64,000 bases of DNA, from positions 62,001 through 126,000 of the forward strand of contig NZ_JAUSTU010000013.1 of assembly GCF_030813005.1 (NCBI RefSeq), in the 5' to 3' direction. Below, piece after piece: positions 35,227 to 43,913 of this stretch. The stretch comes from Robertmurraya andreesenii. GTDB lineage: Bacteria > Bacillota > Bacilli > Bacillales > Cytobacillaceae. The notes beneath the pieces are model-generated. The model was not told where the DNA came from and searched no databases. It worked only from the letters and a program-made list of their open reading frames with translations. Made by a program: the position numbers and the translations under genes. Position 1 is the first letter of the stretch. Each line of letters begins with the position of its first letter.

Positions 35227-36525
35227 TCATTTTAAAATCTCTTCATAGGCATTTTGAAACTTCTGAATGTCCCCAGCCCCCATAAAGAGAATGACACTAT
35301 TTTCATGCTCCTGCAAAATAGCAGTTTCATCCTCATTTATTATCTTCGAGTTTGGAATAATTTTCTTTAGATCATCGATTGAAAGCTGACCATGCTTTTC
35401 CCTTGCCGAACCAAAAATTTCGCATAAATAGGTTTGATCTGCCATGTTCAGACTTTCTGCAAATTCCTCTAAGAAGGTTTGTGTTCTCGTAAAAGTATGA
35501 GGCTGAAACACGGCAATAATATTCCTATCCGGATATTTTTGTCTTGCTGCATTAATGGTCGCTCTAATTTCTGTTGGGTGATGGGCATAATCATCGATTA
35601 AGATTTGTGAGCCAATCTTCTTCTCTGTAAAACGTCTTTTGACCCCTTGGAAGCTCAACAGCTGCTCCTTCACAATATCAGGATCAAGCTCCTCATAATG
35701 ACATATCGCTATGACTGACAAAGCATTTAAGACATTATGATCGCCATAGGTCGGGATCGAAAATGTATCGTAAAATGTGTTGCGTACAAACACATCAAAG
35801 GTCGTTCCTTCAGTAGTCTTTTCAATATTTCTTGCTTGGAAATCATTTTCTTCACCAAATCCATAGAAAACCACGGGAACCTTCGCTTGTATTTTTTGAA
35901 GATATTCATCATCTCCGCAAGCAAAAATTCCTTTTTTAACCTGTAGCGCCATCTCCTGAAAAGCGGAAAAAACATCCTCGATATTAGCAAAATAATCAGG
36001 ATGGTCAAAATCAATATTGGTCATTATACAGTAATCTGGTGAATAAGAAAGGAAATGCCTTCTGTATTCACAAGCTTCAAACACAAAGAACTCAGCCTCT
36101 TTGTCCCCTTTTCCTGTTCCATCACCAATTAAGTATGAAGTGGGCTTAGCTCCTTTCATAACATGTGCTAAAAGCCCTGTTGTAGACGTTTTTCCGTGTG
36201 CCCCAGTAATTCCTACGCTTGTAAATTGCTGCATAAATTGCCCTAGGAAACGGTGATATCGCACAATCGGTAATCCTAACTCCATTGCCCTGACAATTTC
36301 CTCGTGAGTATCTGGATAGGCATTTCCCGCAATAATCGTCATACCTGGTTTAATATTTTCTTTTTGAAACGGAAGGATCTTGATTCCTGCTTCTTCTAGT
36401 GCTCTCTGTGTAAAAAATTGTTTTTCATAATCTGAGCCCTGAACTTCATAATTCATATCATGAAGGATTTGTGCTAATGCACTCATTCCTGATCCTTTTA
36501 TACCCACAAAATGGTAAATCGTCAT
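35227..36525 (-). CDS. murC: UDP-N-acetylmuramate--L-alanine ligase
   Basis: Adds the first amino acid (L-Ala) to UDP-MurNAc in peptidoglycan synthesis. Mur-ligase motifs: N-terminal FVGIKGSGMSALA, ATP site GITGAHGKTSTTGLL near residue 107, central MTNIDFDHPDYF and C-terminal IDDYAHHPTEI. About 432 residues. The ATG at 36525 follows a GGAGG; the longer frame to 36543 has no ribosome site. Downstream of sftA as in B. subtilis. Confidence 0.95.
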   Translation of the reverse strand: MTIYHFVGIKGSGMSALAQILHDMNYEVQGSDYEKQFFTQRALEEAGIKILPFQKENIKPGMTIIAGNAYPDTHEEIVRAMELGLPIVRYHRFLGQFMQQFTSVGITGAHGKTSTTGLLAHVMKGAKPTSYLIGDGTGKGDKEAEFFVFEACEYRRHFLSYSPDYCIMTNIDFDHPDYFANIEDVFSAFQEMALQVKKGIFACGDDEYLQKIQAKVPVVFYGFGEENDFQARNIEKTTEGTTFDVFVRNTFYDTFSIPTYGDHNVLNALSVIAICHYEELDPDIVKEQLLSFQGVKRRFTEKKIGSQILIDDYAHHPTEIRATINAARQKYPDRNIIAVFQPHTFTRTQTFLEEFAESLNMADQTYLCEIFGSAREKHGQLSIDDLKKIIPNSKIINEDETAILQEHENSVILFMGAGDIQKFQNAYEEILK

Positions 36526-36543
36526 ATAAGAACCTCCAACCAT

Positions 36544-36970
36544 CTTCTATCTGTAAGGCTACTTTCATTCACACTGTTGTTATCTCCATGTTGGCATAAG
36601 GAAAAAGGATCTCGGAAAAACCCAAAAAGGAGTCTGATTAATGAGATCCCTCTCCCTATAAAAAGAGCCATCTGTAAAACAGTATATGACTTTTATGCTT
36701 TTTTGTTATTTACGTGGAAACGGTTATAAGCCTTATAAAAAAAGATGAAGTATGTATGCATGTTAAAATATTATAGCACCATTTATCAATAAAAACTACG
36801 GCGCTAAATCGAAACCAACGAGATTGTAAACAACAAGTCATTTTCACAAACCAATTGTATCATACGATTTATTTATATATTCTAGAACTAATTAGGAAAA
36901 TAGTTGCTATTCCTATTATAAAACAAATATTTAATACCATGTGCCAAATCTGCATGAAATGGAATGATCC
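36544..36970. other. Gene-free spacer between sftA and murC
   Basis: 427 bp without a supportable gene. It holds a possible hairpin on the minus strand, GGATCTC at 36649-36643 pairing with GAGATCC at 36613-36607 and followed by TTTTTC, which may be a terminator or processing site, and a short palindrome TTATAAGCCTTATAA near 36724. The murC ribosome site is at the left end. Nothing else is evident. Confidence 0.5.
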
Positions 36971-39454
36971 TCATTCTTGCATCGCTTCAAGCTCCGATTC
37001 AGTAATCAGAACATCCCTTGGTTTACTGCCCTTCGCTTCAGAAATAAACCCCTGTTCCTCCATCATATCAATCAGTCTTGCTGCCCGATTATAGCCAATC
37101 TTAAATTTCCGCTGAAGACTTGAAGTCGAAGCTCCGCCTTGCTCTATGACGAATTCACAAGCCTCATAAAAAAGTTCATCCTCTTCTTCCGTGACAGTGG
37201 TTCTTTTTAGTAATTCTTCCTGCTCAAACAAGTATTGCGGACTTTGTTCCCTGCGAACATGATGAACGATACTCTCGATTTCCTCATCTGAAACAAATGT
37301 TCCTTGGAGCCTAACAGGCTTAGAGGAGCCATTTTCTAAGAATAACATATCCCCGCGCCCAAGCAATCTTTCCGCTCCACTAATATCAATAATTGTGCGG
37401 GAGTCTATTTGACTAGAGACAGAGAAAGCAATTCTTGTTGGGACATTTGCCTTAATTAATCCGGTAATTACATCGACTGAGGGACGCTGGGTAGCAATGA
37501 TGAGATGAATACCACAGGCACGTGCCTTTTGGGCAATTCGGCAAATGGCCTCTTCCACATCTGCCGGAGACATCATCATCAAATCGGCGAGCTCATCGAT
37601 CACAATCACAATGTATGGAAGCTTGACTGAGTAATTTCCCTCTTGATCAGCGATTTCATTAAAACGTTTAATGTCTCTGACACCGGCATGGGCAAACAAC
37701 TCATAGCGCCGCTCCATTTCCTCAACCGCCCATTTTAAAGCAGCTGTGGCTGCCTTCACATCCGTAATGACCGGACTTACAAGATGAGGAATTTGATTAT
37801 AAGGAGCAAGCTCGACCATTTTCGGATCAATCAATAAGAGCTTTACTTCATTAGGGTTAGCCTTATATAGCAGGCTGATCAAGATTGAATTAATACAAAC
37901 ACTTTTACCAGAACCTGTAGCCCCCGCAATCAAGCCATGGGGCATTTTTCGCAAATCTGTAACAATCGGCTTCCCTGATATATCAAGACCAAGGACAGCT
38001 GTTAACGGAGAGGTCGAGGTTGAAAATTCCTCACTTGTCAAAATCTCGCTAATAAAAACGGGGCGGCTCGTTTCATTTGGTACCTCAATTCCGATCATAT
38101 GGGTACCAGGAATCGGCGCCTCCATCCGAATGTCCTTAGCGGCTAAGCTTAGCTTAATATCATCGGCAAGATTGGTAATTTTATTCACCTTGACTCCAGG
38201 CTCAGGACGCACCTCAAACCTAGTCACTGATGGTCCCTGTGTGACATTCACAACACTTGCACGTACATTGAAATTAAATAGCGTGTCGTTCAGCTGCTCC
38301 TCTTGCAGTTGAAGCCACTCTGTATCAACGGTTTGATGGACAGGCGGCTTTAAGAGATCCAAAGATGGGAAGATGTAATAAGGGTCTTCCTCCACGATTT
38401 CCTCATTTATCTCTTCAACAGCTGGGCTTACCTCCAAGATGGGGCTTTTAAGCTCCTCGATGGCTTGGGCCTTTTCAAGGTTAGGATTTGTGAGCTTCTG
38501 TTCGGCCTGAATTTTTTCATATAGTTTCCGCTTATCCTCTTTGAGCATAATGACATTAAAGGGAATATGCGACCTTCTCCTTGGCTCTGCACTTAGAGGA
38601 GGATCAATTAACGCAGGACTATTTTCTTCCTTGCTATTTTCTTCTTTGATACCTTCTTCTTTGATATTATCTTCTATGATAACTTCTTCAGTTGGGGCCA
38701 CGTCATACTCTTCTTCTTGCACGGCGACAGGTGGTTCATATTCCGGTTGGACAAGTTCGTTTTCGAGCAGCTTTGTCTCTGTGTCTTCCGTTACAGTTTC
38801 TTCCATTTTCCCAAGTTGAACTGTTATTGAATCTTGCTCTTCAGTTTCTTCTATACTCTCCAGCTGCTCTGCTATTGGATCTTGTACTTCTGTTTCTTCT
38901 AGAGTCTCAAACTGTTCTGCTATTGGCTCCTGTACTTCTGTTTTTTCCAAAGCAGCAGATGACCATTCCTCAGGGGCAGGTTGCTGATACACAACTGCTT
39001 CCACGCTTTCCTGGTCATCTATGGATTCATTAGAGAAATGATCTAATTCAAATTCAATAGGTTCCGATTTAGGCGGATGACGATCATATCCATAAATCGG
39101 CGAAGGGATTTGGGTAGGCCGGAAAGGTTTCTTGGAGATCTGCTTTTTTCTCTCCGCTTGATTGGTTCTTGTATCTGTTGTCGTCTCATGTCTAACCCTT
39201 TTTTCTGTTCTCCTACTTGAAGTCATTCTTTGCGCACTGACATTCTCTCTACTATTTTTCTCCAACCTTTTAGATCTCTGTTCAGCTTTTTCTTCATCAG
39301 GAATAACAGGAAATCTAAATTGGCCCTTCGGGTATTGATAATAAATTCGCGCGTCTATATCACGGGCCCCCTCCTTTTTTTGAGGGGTGCTTTCCTCTAT
39401 GTATTCTTCTTCCTCATTGTTAAACATTTGGAATAGTTTCTTGAACCAACTCAA
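36971..39454 (-). CDS. sftA: SftA, FtsK/SpoIIIE-family DNA translocase
   Basis: Soluble septum-associated DNA motor that moves DNA out of the closing septum. 827 residues: no transmembrane helices, unlike SpoIIIE; a long acidic, low-complexity N-terminal region with three 16-residue repeats (172-187, 188-203, 204-219, pattern TEVQDPIAEQLESIEE); FtsK alpha/beta domains with Walker A GATGSGKSV at 511-519 and Walker B VIVIDELADLMM; and a C-terminal gamma winged helix (GYNRAARLIDMMEEQGFIS). Slightly shorter than B. subtilis SftA (952), mostly in the N-terminal linker. Upstream of murC, downstream of a 300-bp gap. Confidence 0.95.
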   Translation of the reverse strand: MSWFKKLFQMFNNEEEEYIEESTPQKKEGARDIDARIYYQYPKGQFRFPVIPDEEKAEQRSKRLEKNSRENVSAQRMTSSRRTEKRVRHETTTDTRTNQAERKKQISKKPFRPTQIPSPIYGYDRHPPKSEPIEFELDHFSNESIDDQESVEAVVYQQPAPEEWSSAALEKTEVQEPIAEQFETLEETEVQDPIAEQLESIEETEEQDSITVQLGKMEETVTEDTETKLLENELVQPEYEPPVAVQEEEYDVAPTEEVIIEDNIKEEGIKEENSKEENSPALIDPPLSAEPRRRSHIPFNVIMLKEDKRKLYEKIQAEQKLTNPNLEKAQAIEELKSPILEVSPAVEEINEEIVEEDPYYIFPSLDLLKPPVHQTVDTEWLQLQEEQLNDTLFNFNVRASVVNVTQGPSVTRFEVRPEPGVKVNKITNLADDIKLSLAAKDIRMEAPIPGTHMIGIEVPNETSRPVFISEILTSEEFSTSTSPLTAVLGLDISGKPIVTDLRKMPHGLIAGATGSGKSVCINSILISLLYKANPNEVKLLLIDPKMVELAPYNQIPHLVSPVITDVKAATAALKWAVEEMERRYELFAHAGVRDIKRFNEIADQEGNYSVKLPYIVIVIDELADLMMMSPADVEEAICRIAQKARACGIHLIIATQRPSVDVITGLIKANVPTRIAFSVSSQIDSRTIIDISGAERLLGRGDMLFLENGSSKPVRLQGTFVSDEEIESIVHHVRREQSPQYLFEQEELLKRTTVTEEEDELFYEACEFVIEQGGASTSSLQRKFKIGYNRAARLIDMMEEQGFISEAKGSKPRDVLITESELEAMQE

Positions 39455-39631
39455 AAGGAATCACTCTTTCTAAAATGCTGTTTTCATATTCTAAGATGCT
39501 AAGGACAGTTTGTTTAGGAAACTTCTTATCTTATTTTATCAATAATCACAGAAATTTCGAGTCAAATCTTACCTATTTTAAAATCTATAACTTATTTAAC
39601 ATTCATGAGCGTTTGTACTGGTATAAGAATA

Positions 39632-39704
39632 GTCGGTGGCATACCTTCTCTTCGCTGTTGCTCCAAAGACCAGGAGCAAAGGCTCGTTCAGGTATACCAC
39701 CGAC
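39632..39704 (+). repeat. Hairpin repeat element, copy 3 (A type)
   Basis: Outer arms GTCGGTGGCATACC (39632-39645) and GGTATACCACCGAC (39691-39704) pair with one mismatch; the inner stem GTTGCTCC/GGAGCAAAG closes an 8-base loop. Core almost identical to copy 1. It lies between sftA and the ytpQ terminator, in the gap where B. subtilis has ytpR. Confidence 0.88.
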
Positions 39705-39718
39705 AATTAGGTATCTAA

Positions 39719-39748
39719 CAAAAAAAGGCCACCTTAACAGGTGAAACC
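39719..39748 (-). terminator. Terminator of ytpQ
   Basis: On the minus strand CACCT (39743-39739) pairs with AGGTG (39734-39730) across a 4-base loop within a GGTTTCACCT...AGGTGGCC hairpin, followed by a seven-T tract (39726-39719). The hairpin element copy 3 begins 14 bp beyond. Confidence 0.72.
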
Positions 39749-39753
39749 TTATG

Positions 39754-40551
39754 CTACTTCTTTTTATTTTTTCCGAGAATAAAGATTGGTTCTAATTCCC
39801 CATTTTCATAGAGGAAAGAGAGGGCTGTGATCGGTACTCTTCCCTCAGTAAAAAAGCTCATCGTCATTTGCGCAAGAATATCATAGCCCGTATCATTTTG
39901 AATATCTGCGATAATGAGGACATCCTGGTGTGGAACAGCCACGGCCATCTTGCCAGTGATGTTTTGTTCCATCTCCCTTAAAAATGCGTCATTTAAGAGC
40001 CGACTGGCATCATATCCATCATTTTTGTTCAAAAAGTAAAAGAAATTCCCGGCGACTTCATCCCGTTTTGTTTCTGTTGAAAGGGAGCGAACATTAAAAA
40101 GAGCAATTTCCTTAATCCGATTTCTATCCCAGCCCTCTTTCGCAAGCAGGTTCTCATCAATAAGACGATATGTTTTATCCATATCAAGTGCGTAATAGAT
40201 TCTTGTTTCAGCTGTATGGGGGTCATGTAAGAGTTGGACCTCGTCTTGAGAGGTTGGAAAGGAGGTGGAACGAATGACTGGGAAAATCCTTTTTTCATGT
40301 CCCTCCAGCTGCAGCTGCTCCACCATGGCCTGAAGACCCTTCTCAACATAATAAACAACCGCATCAATGGCCTTTTCCTTTTGAAGCTCCCATTTTGCGA
40401 TAACTCCAGGCAGTGAGATCGTAATTCCTTTGCCCGTTTCCTTATTTTCAATCCGTAGCTGATCATTTTTTTTATTATAAATAAAAGTCCTGTTCGGGCT
40501 TTGTAGTCTATTTTCTAATTCTTTCTTCATTTTGATGCTATCCATCTTCAT
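39754..40551 (-). CDS. ytpQ: YtpQ, DUF1444 family protein
   Basis: About 265 residues, DUF1444 family (YtpQ), conserved across Bacillus and of unknown function. The protein is soluble and mixed alpha/beta with a conserved YALDMDKTYRLIDENLL segment and a C-terminal VPHQDVLIIADIQNDTGYDILAQM. Three ATGs lie close together; 40551 is preferred since AGGAGG is 8 bases before it. Transcribed with ytpP upstream (66 bp) and followed by the terminator and hairpin element. Confidence 0.9.
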   Translation of the reverse strand: MKMDSIKMKKELENRLQSPNRTFIYNKKNDQLRIENKETGKGITISLPGVIAKWELQKEKAIDAVVYYVEKGLQAMVEQLQLEGHEKRIFPVIRSTSFPTSQDEVQLLHDPHTAETRIYYALDMDKTYRLIDENLLAKEGWDRNRIKEIALFNVRSLSTETKRDEVAGNFFYFLNKNDGYDASRLLNDAFLREMEQNITGKMAVAVPHQDVLIIADIQNDTGYDILAQMTMSFFTEGRVPITALSFLYENGELEPIFILGKNKKK

Positions 40552-40617
40552 CTCTTCATCCTCCTTGCAGATAAGGGTAAATGAAAATCCCCCATCCAAA
40601 GATGGAGGAATTCAGAC

Positions 40618-40932
40618 TTATTTCAAGCCTTCAATAAACTTCTCAATTTCTTCCTTTGTTTTCCGGTCCTTACTAACAAACCGGCCCAACTCTTTCCCAT
40701 TTTCATAAGCGATAAAGCTTGGAATTCCGAAGACATCCACTTGACCACATAGGTCGATGAACTCATCACGGTCTACATAAATAAAAGTATATTCCTGATA
40801 CTTCTCTTGGATTTCTGGCAAAAAAGGATCAATAAATCGACAATCTGGACACCAATCCGCAGAAAACATAAAGATATATTTTCCTTCATTCTTAAACTGT
40901 TCAAATTGCTCCATACTCTCTAGCTTCTTCAT
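40618..40932 (-). CDS. ytpP: YtpP, thioredoxin-like protein
   Basis: 104 residues, thioredoxin fold, redox motif WCPDC at about residue 27-31 and the cis-Pro region VFGIPSFIAY near 69. It lacks the usual WCGPC dithiol spacing but has two cysteines two apart, so it is probably a disulphide reductase or bacillithiol-linked thiol protein. Overlaps the end of the transporter gene upstream by 4 bp and is followed by ytpQ. Confidence 0.9.
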   Translation of the reverse strand: MKKLESMEQFEQFKNEGKYIFMFSADWCPDCRFIDPFLPEIQEKYQEYTFIYVDRDEFIDLCGQVDVFGIPSFIAYENGKELGRFVSKDRKTKEEIEKFIEGLK

Positions 40933-41951
40933 TTTCTAGTCCCTTCTGTCTGGATAAGCATATCCCCATGTCTTATCCAGCCTTTTTTTCTCATATATTC
41001 TGATAATATCAAGCTGATCACCGCTGGTCCAATAATATGCAACAAAATCACCTTGAAAAGTACATCAGCTCCAAAACCCATTGTTGTAAAGGTCATAATT
41101 GGACCGACAAAGCCGCTCGTCCCCATGCCCGCTCCTGCCGCATTATTATGCAGAATTAAAAGGGTTGTCCCGATAGGAGCTAGAATCGCTCCTGCAAGTG
41201 TCGGAGGGATGAGAATTCTTGGGTTTCGAATGATGTTAGGCACTAAAAGCATAGATGTTCCAATCCCGATGGCAAAGAGTCCCCCTATCTTATTCTCACG
41301 GTAGCTACTAACGGCAAAACCAACCATTTGGGCAGCACAGCCAATGGTCGCTGCTCCAGCTGCTAGCCCATTTAAATCAAGCATCATCGCGATGGCTGCG
41401 CTCGAAATGGGTGCTGTTAAAGCGAGCCCCATCAGAACGGCGACAACGATCCCCATGATGATCGGCCTTTGCTCTGTTCCCCACATAATTAGACTTCCCA
41501 GCCCTCTCATCAAATAGTCAAGCCCAGGACCTATTAACGCAGCAACCGAATATCCTGTTAGGATTGTGGCAAGTGGCGTGACGATGATATCAACCTTTGT
41601 TTCCTTACTTACGATCTTTCCAATCTCGGTTGAAATAACTGCCGCTACATAGCTCCCAGCTGGACCACCGAGAGTGGCACCTGCTGCCCCACTGGCTAGT
41701 GCCGCAAAGATGACTAGTGGTGGTGCATTTAACCCGTATGCGATCGCCACGCCTATAGCGGCACCATGCAGCTTCATAGCCGAGTCTCCGACCTCAACTA
41801 GATAGGAAAGATCAAATTGATTTCCGACCGTTTTAATGATTAAGCCAATGATCAGGGATGAAAAAAGCCCTAATGCCATATAGCTTAATGCATCAATGAA
41901 ATAAACCTTCGGAGAAAGACTTACTCCTTTTCTTTGTAAAAATGCCTTCAT
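40929..41951 (-). CDS. PTS_EIIC-like membrane transporter
   Basis: About 340 residues, hydrophobic throughout, with some nine to ten transmembrane segments (Gly/Ala-rich helices such as GAAIGVAIAYGLNAPPLVIFAALASGA). The pattern resembles the PTS EIIC-2 (DUF) family found in Firmicutes, sometimes annotated as regulator or PTS sugar transporter subunit IIC; no phosphorylated Cys or EIIA/B domain is present. The ATG at 41951 follows GAAGGGGGTAGGAGA; upstream sequence to 42101 in the same frame has no ribosome site. Overlaps ytpP by 4 bp. The transported substrate cannot be told from sequence. Confidence 0.75.
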   Translation of the reverse strand: MKAFLQRKGVSLSPKVYFIDALSYMALGLFSSLIIGLIIKTVGNQFDLSYLVEVGDSAMKLHGAAIGVAIAYGLNAPPLVIFAALASGAAGATLGGPAGSYVAAVISTEIGKIVSKETKVDIIVTPLATILTGYSVAALIGPGLDYLMRGLGSLIMWGTEQRPIIMGIVVAVLMGLALTAPISSAAIAMMLDLNGLAAGAATIGCAAQMVGFAVSSYRENKIGGLFAIGIGTSMLLVPNIIRNPRILIPPTLAGAILAPIGTTLLILHNNAAGAGMGTSGFVGPIMTFTTMGFGADVLFKVILLHIIGPAVISLILSEYMRKKGWIRHGDMLIQTEGTRK

Positions 41952-42052
41952 TCTCCTACCCCCTTCTTTATATACAAGTGTCTTTACACATGTGATAAAA
42001 TTAATTTTATATGCTTTCATATAAAAAAGGAACACTTTTTGTCTATAGGCGC

Positions 42053-42175
42053 TGTTAAATTTGGTGTTGATCTTGATACCGCCATATGTGCATGGGTTCA
42101 CTACGTTGCTCCTGTCCTGAGCAAAACCCGTTCACGCCATGCACATATGGCTAATATCAACACTGAACATTAACA
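42053..42175 (+). repeat. Hairpin repeat element, copy 4 (B type), most complete
   Basis: Nested palindrome of 123 bp. Outermost TGTTAAATTTGGTGTTGAT and the facing ATCAACACTGAACATTAACA; middle stem GCCATATGTGCATGG (42081-42095) with CCATGCACATATGGC (42137-42151), 15 perfect pairs; inner stem TTGCTC (42106-42111) with GAGCAA (42119-42124). Unpaired GTTCACTACG and AAACCCGTTCACG are shared with the C-type copies though the stems differ. It abuts the T tract of the terminator at 42176. Confidence 0.9.
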
Positions 42176-42222
42176 AAAAAAGGAGAAAGATCTGTGTGGA
42201 GCATCCACATAGTTCTTTCCCC
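42176..42222 (-). terminator. Terminator of the lipoprotein gene
   Basis: GGAGAAAGATCTGTGTGG and CCACATAGTTCTTTCCCC form a long hairpin with two mismatches around AGCAT; on the minus strand it is followed by a T tract. The hairpin element copy 4 abuts it directly. Confidence 0.82.
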
Positions 42223-42229
42223 TGAATGA

Positions 42230-42736
42230 TTATTTAAATTGGACGGAATTTACAATTTGCATCATTATTTCCGCTTCAGATTTTAAGTTATTCGTTTTTA
42301 CTTCGCTCGTGAGCTTCACACCGCCAATTCCTGTGATTACTTCATTTAATTGATTACTATTCTTTTTGACAAGCAAGTACCCAAGCTTATCCCCGTGCTT
42401 GAACTGTTCCTTTACATCAAATTCCTTCTGCTGCAAAGTCGCATCTAAAACAACTTTACTTTTTGCGTCTTCTTGAAGATTATAAAATAGTATGTAAGTC
42501 TTAGTGCCATTCTTAAAAATGATATTATTCGGTGTTTCTTTTTCGATTTCATAACCAAATGGCAGGTAATAGCGGATATCTTCATTCTCTTTATTTGCTT
42601 CTTTTGGAGCTTCTTGAAAAACTTTTTCTACCTCAACCCGTGCCGCATCTTTTTCCTCCTCAAAGGAACTTGAACACCCACCCATGAGGAAAAGAGCCAG
42701 TACCAAAAGCATAGCTATTCTATGGAAACGTCTCAT
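42230..42736 (-). CDS. Lipoprotein, unknown function
   Basis: About 168 residues. A lipoprotein signal with lipobox LMGGC (Cys near residue 21) predicts anchoring to the outer face of the membrane; mature part is Lys/Glu-rich, then beta-rich (DIRYYLPFGYEIEKETPNNII). The ATG at 42736 is preferred because AGGAGGAGGAAAGT precedes it; the frame extends to 42763 without support. Its family was not recognised. Alone between the transporter and the divergent pentapeptide gene. Confidence 0.75.
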   Translation of the reverse strand: MRRFHRIAMLLVLALFLMGGCSSSFEEEKDAARVEVEKVFQEAPKEANKENEDIRYYLPFGYEIEKETPNNIIFKNGTKTYILFYNLQEDAKSKVVLDATLQQKEFDVKEQFKHGDKLGYLLVKKNSNQLNEVITGIGGVKLTSEVKTNNLKSEAEIMMQIVNSVQFK

Positions 42737-42911
42737 ACTTTCTTCCTCCTCCTTTTTTATCATACCTTTTACTCTATCTCGATGGCAACATTGTCCAAAT
42801 AAAAAATGCCCTTATCGCTCTTTGATTGACACAACATATTGAAAAATCATGTACAATAAAAACTGAGCTTTTCTTCAACTTAAAATTTGAAAATTTAAAG
42901 AGGACCTGAAC

Positions 42912-43763
42912 ATGAATAAAGAAACAGCCAAATCTATTAGAAAAAGCTTAACGGCTGATTGTACGAAATGCTTTGGACTTTGCTGCACAGCGCTTAATAT
43001 TGTCGCATCGAGTGATTTTCCAATTAACAAGGCAGCAGGCACACCTTGTAAAAATTTACAATCTGATTATGGGTGTCAAATTCACAGTGACTTACGAGAG
43101 AGAGGCTTTAAGGGTTGTACAGTATTTGACTGTCTAGGTGCTGGACAAATCGTTTCTCAAGTTACTTTTAAAGGTCAAAGTTGGCGAGAACATCCTGAGA
43201 TTGGTGACAAAATGTTTCAAGTGTTTCCGATCATCGAACAAATACACGAAATGATTGCCTACACAGCAGAAGCCTTATCCTATGACATCCCTCATGCTTT
43301 GTCTGAAAAATTGAGTGTACAGTTAAAAGAATTGCAGAACTTACAAAGCTTGGATGCTGAACAATTATTAACTCTTGATCTAGTGCTGTACAGATTTCCA
43401 TTAAATAAATTGCTTTCGGAAACGAGCAAGGCTATTCGCGAAAGCTTAATTGCCAAACTACCTGGTACTAAAAATGCCAAGGATTACGATCATGAAAGAG
43501 CTAATTGGTTTGGTAAAAAATTAATGGGGAAAGATTTAAGGGCGGTCAATTTGAGGGGAGCCTATTTGATTGCTGCAGATATGAGGAATGCAGATTTAAG
43601 AGGTGCTGATCTTATTGGTGCAGATTTGCGTGATGCTGATTTAAGAGGAGCGAACTTATCCACCAGTTTGTTTTTAACTCAAATGCAAATTAATTCGGCT
43701 AAGGGTGATATGAGGACAAAATTACCATCACATATACAACGCCCTTCTCATTGGATGAACTGA
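42912..43763 (+). CDS. Cys-rich N-terminal domain fused to pentapeptide repeats
   Basis: 283 residues. The first 80 carry a cysteine set (CTKCFGLCC, CKNL, GCQIHSDLRERGFKGCTVFDC) of the YkgJ/zinc-or-iron-cluster type. Residues 210-262 are pentapeptide repeats (ADMRNADLRGADLIGADLRDADLRGANLS), giving a right-handed beta-helix with about nine coils. The middle is helical. Pentapeptide proteins can mimic DNA and protect gyrase, or simply be binding scaffolds. The combination with a metal-binding Cys cluster is not one I can name. Promoter not clear; starts after AGAGGACCTGAAC. Confidence 0.75.
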   Translation: MNKETAKSIRKSLTADCTKCFGLCCTALNIVASSDFPINKAAGTPCKNLQSDYGCQIHSDLRERGFKGCTVFDCLGAGQIVSQVTFKGQSWREHPEIGDKMFQVFPIIEQIHEMIAYTAEALSYDIPHALSEKLSVQLKELQNLQSLDAEQLLTLDLVLYRFPLNKLLSETSKAIRESLIAKLPGTKNAKDYDHERANWFGKKLMGKDLRAVNLRGAYLIAADMRNADLRGADLIGADLRDADLRGANLSTSLFLTQMQINSAKGDMRTKLPSHIQRPSHWMN

Positions 43764-43913
43764 TTTTGAACATGTTATTGGATTGAGGAAATCTCTTAAT
43801 TTTTTGCCGTTCAATTGATAGAAAATCCTTATTCCATTAAAGGGTGCCTAAAGTATAGAAATTTCAGTAAACATGTTAAGATAGAGATACAATCGTTTTG
43901 AGGAGGATGAATG

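Noticed and set aside
42053..42175. Hairpin elements as ordinary Rho-independent terminators
   Set aside because: No U tract follows the stems in the conserved orientation, and separate terminators with proper T tracts lie next to four of the five copies.
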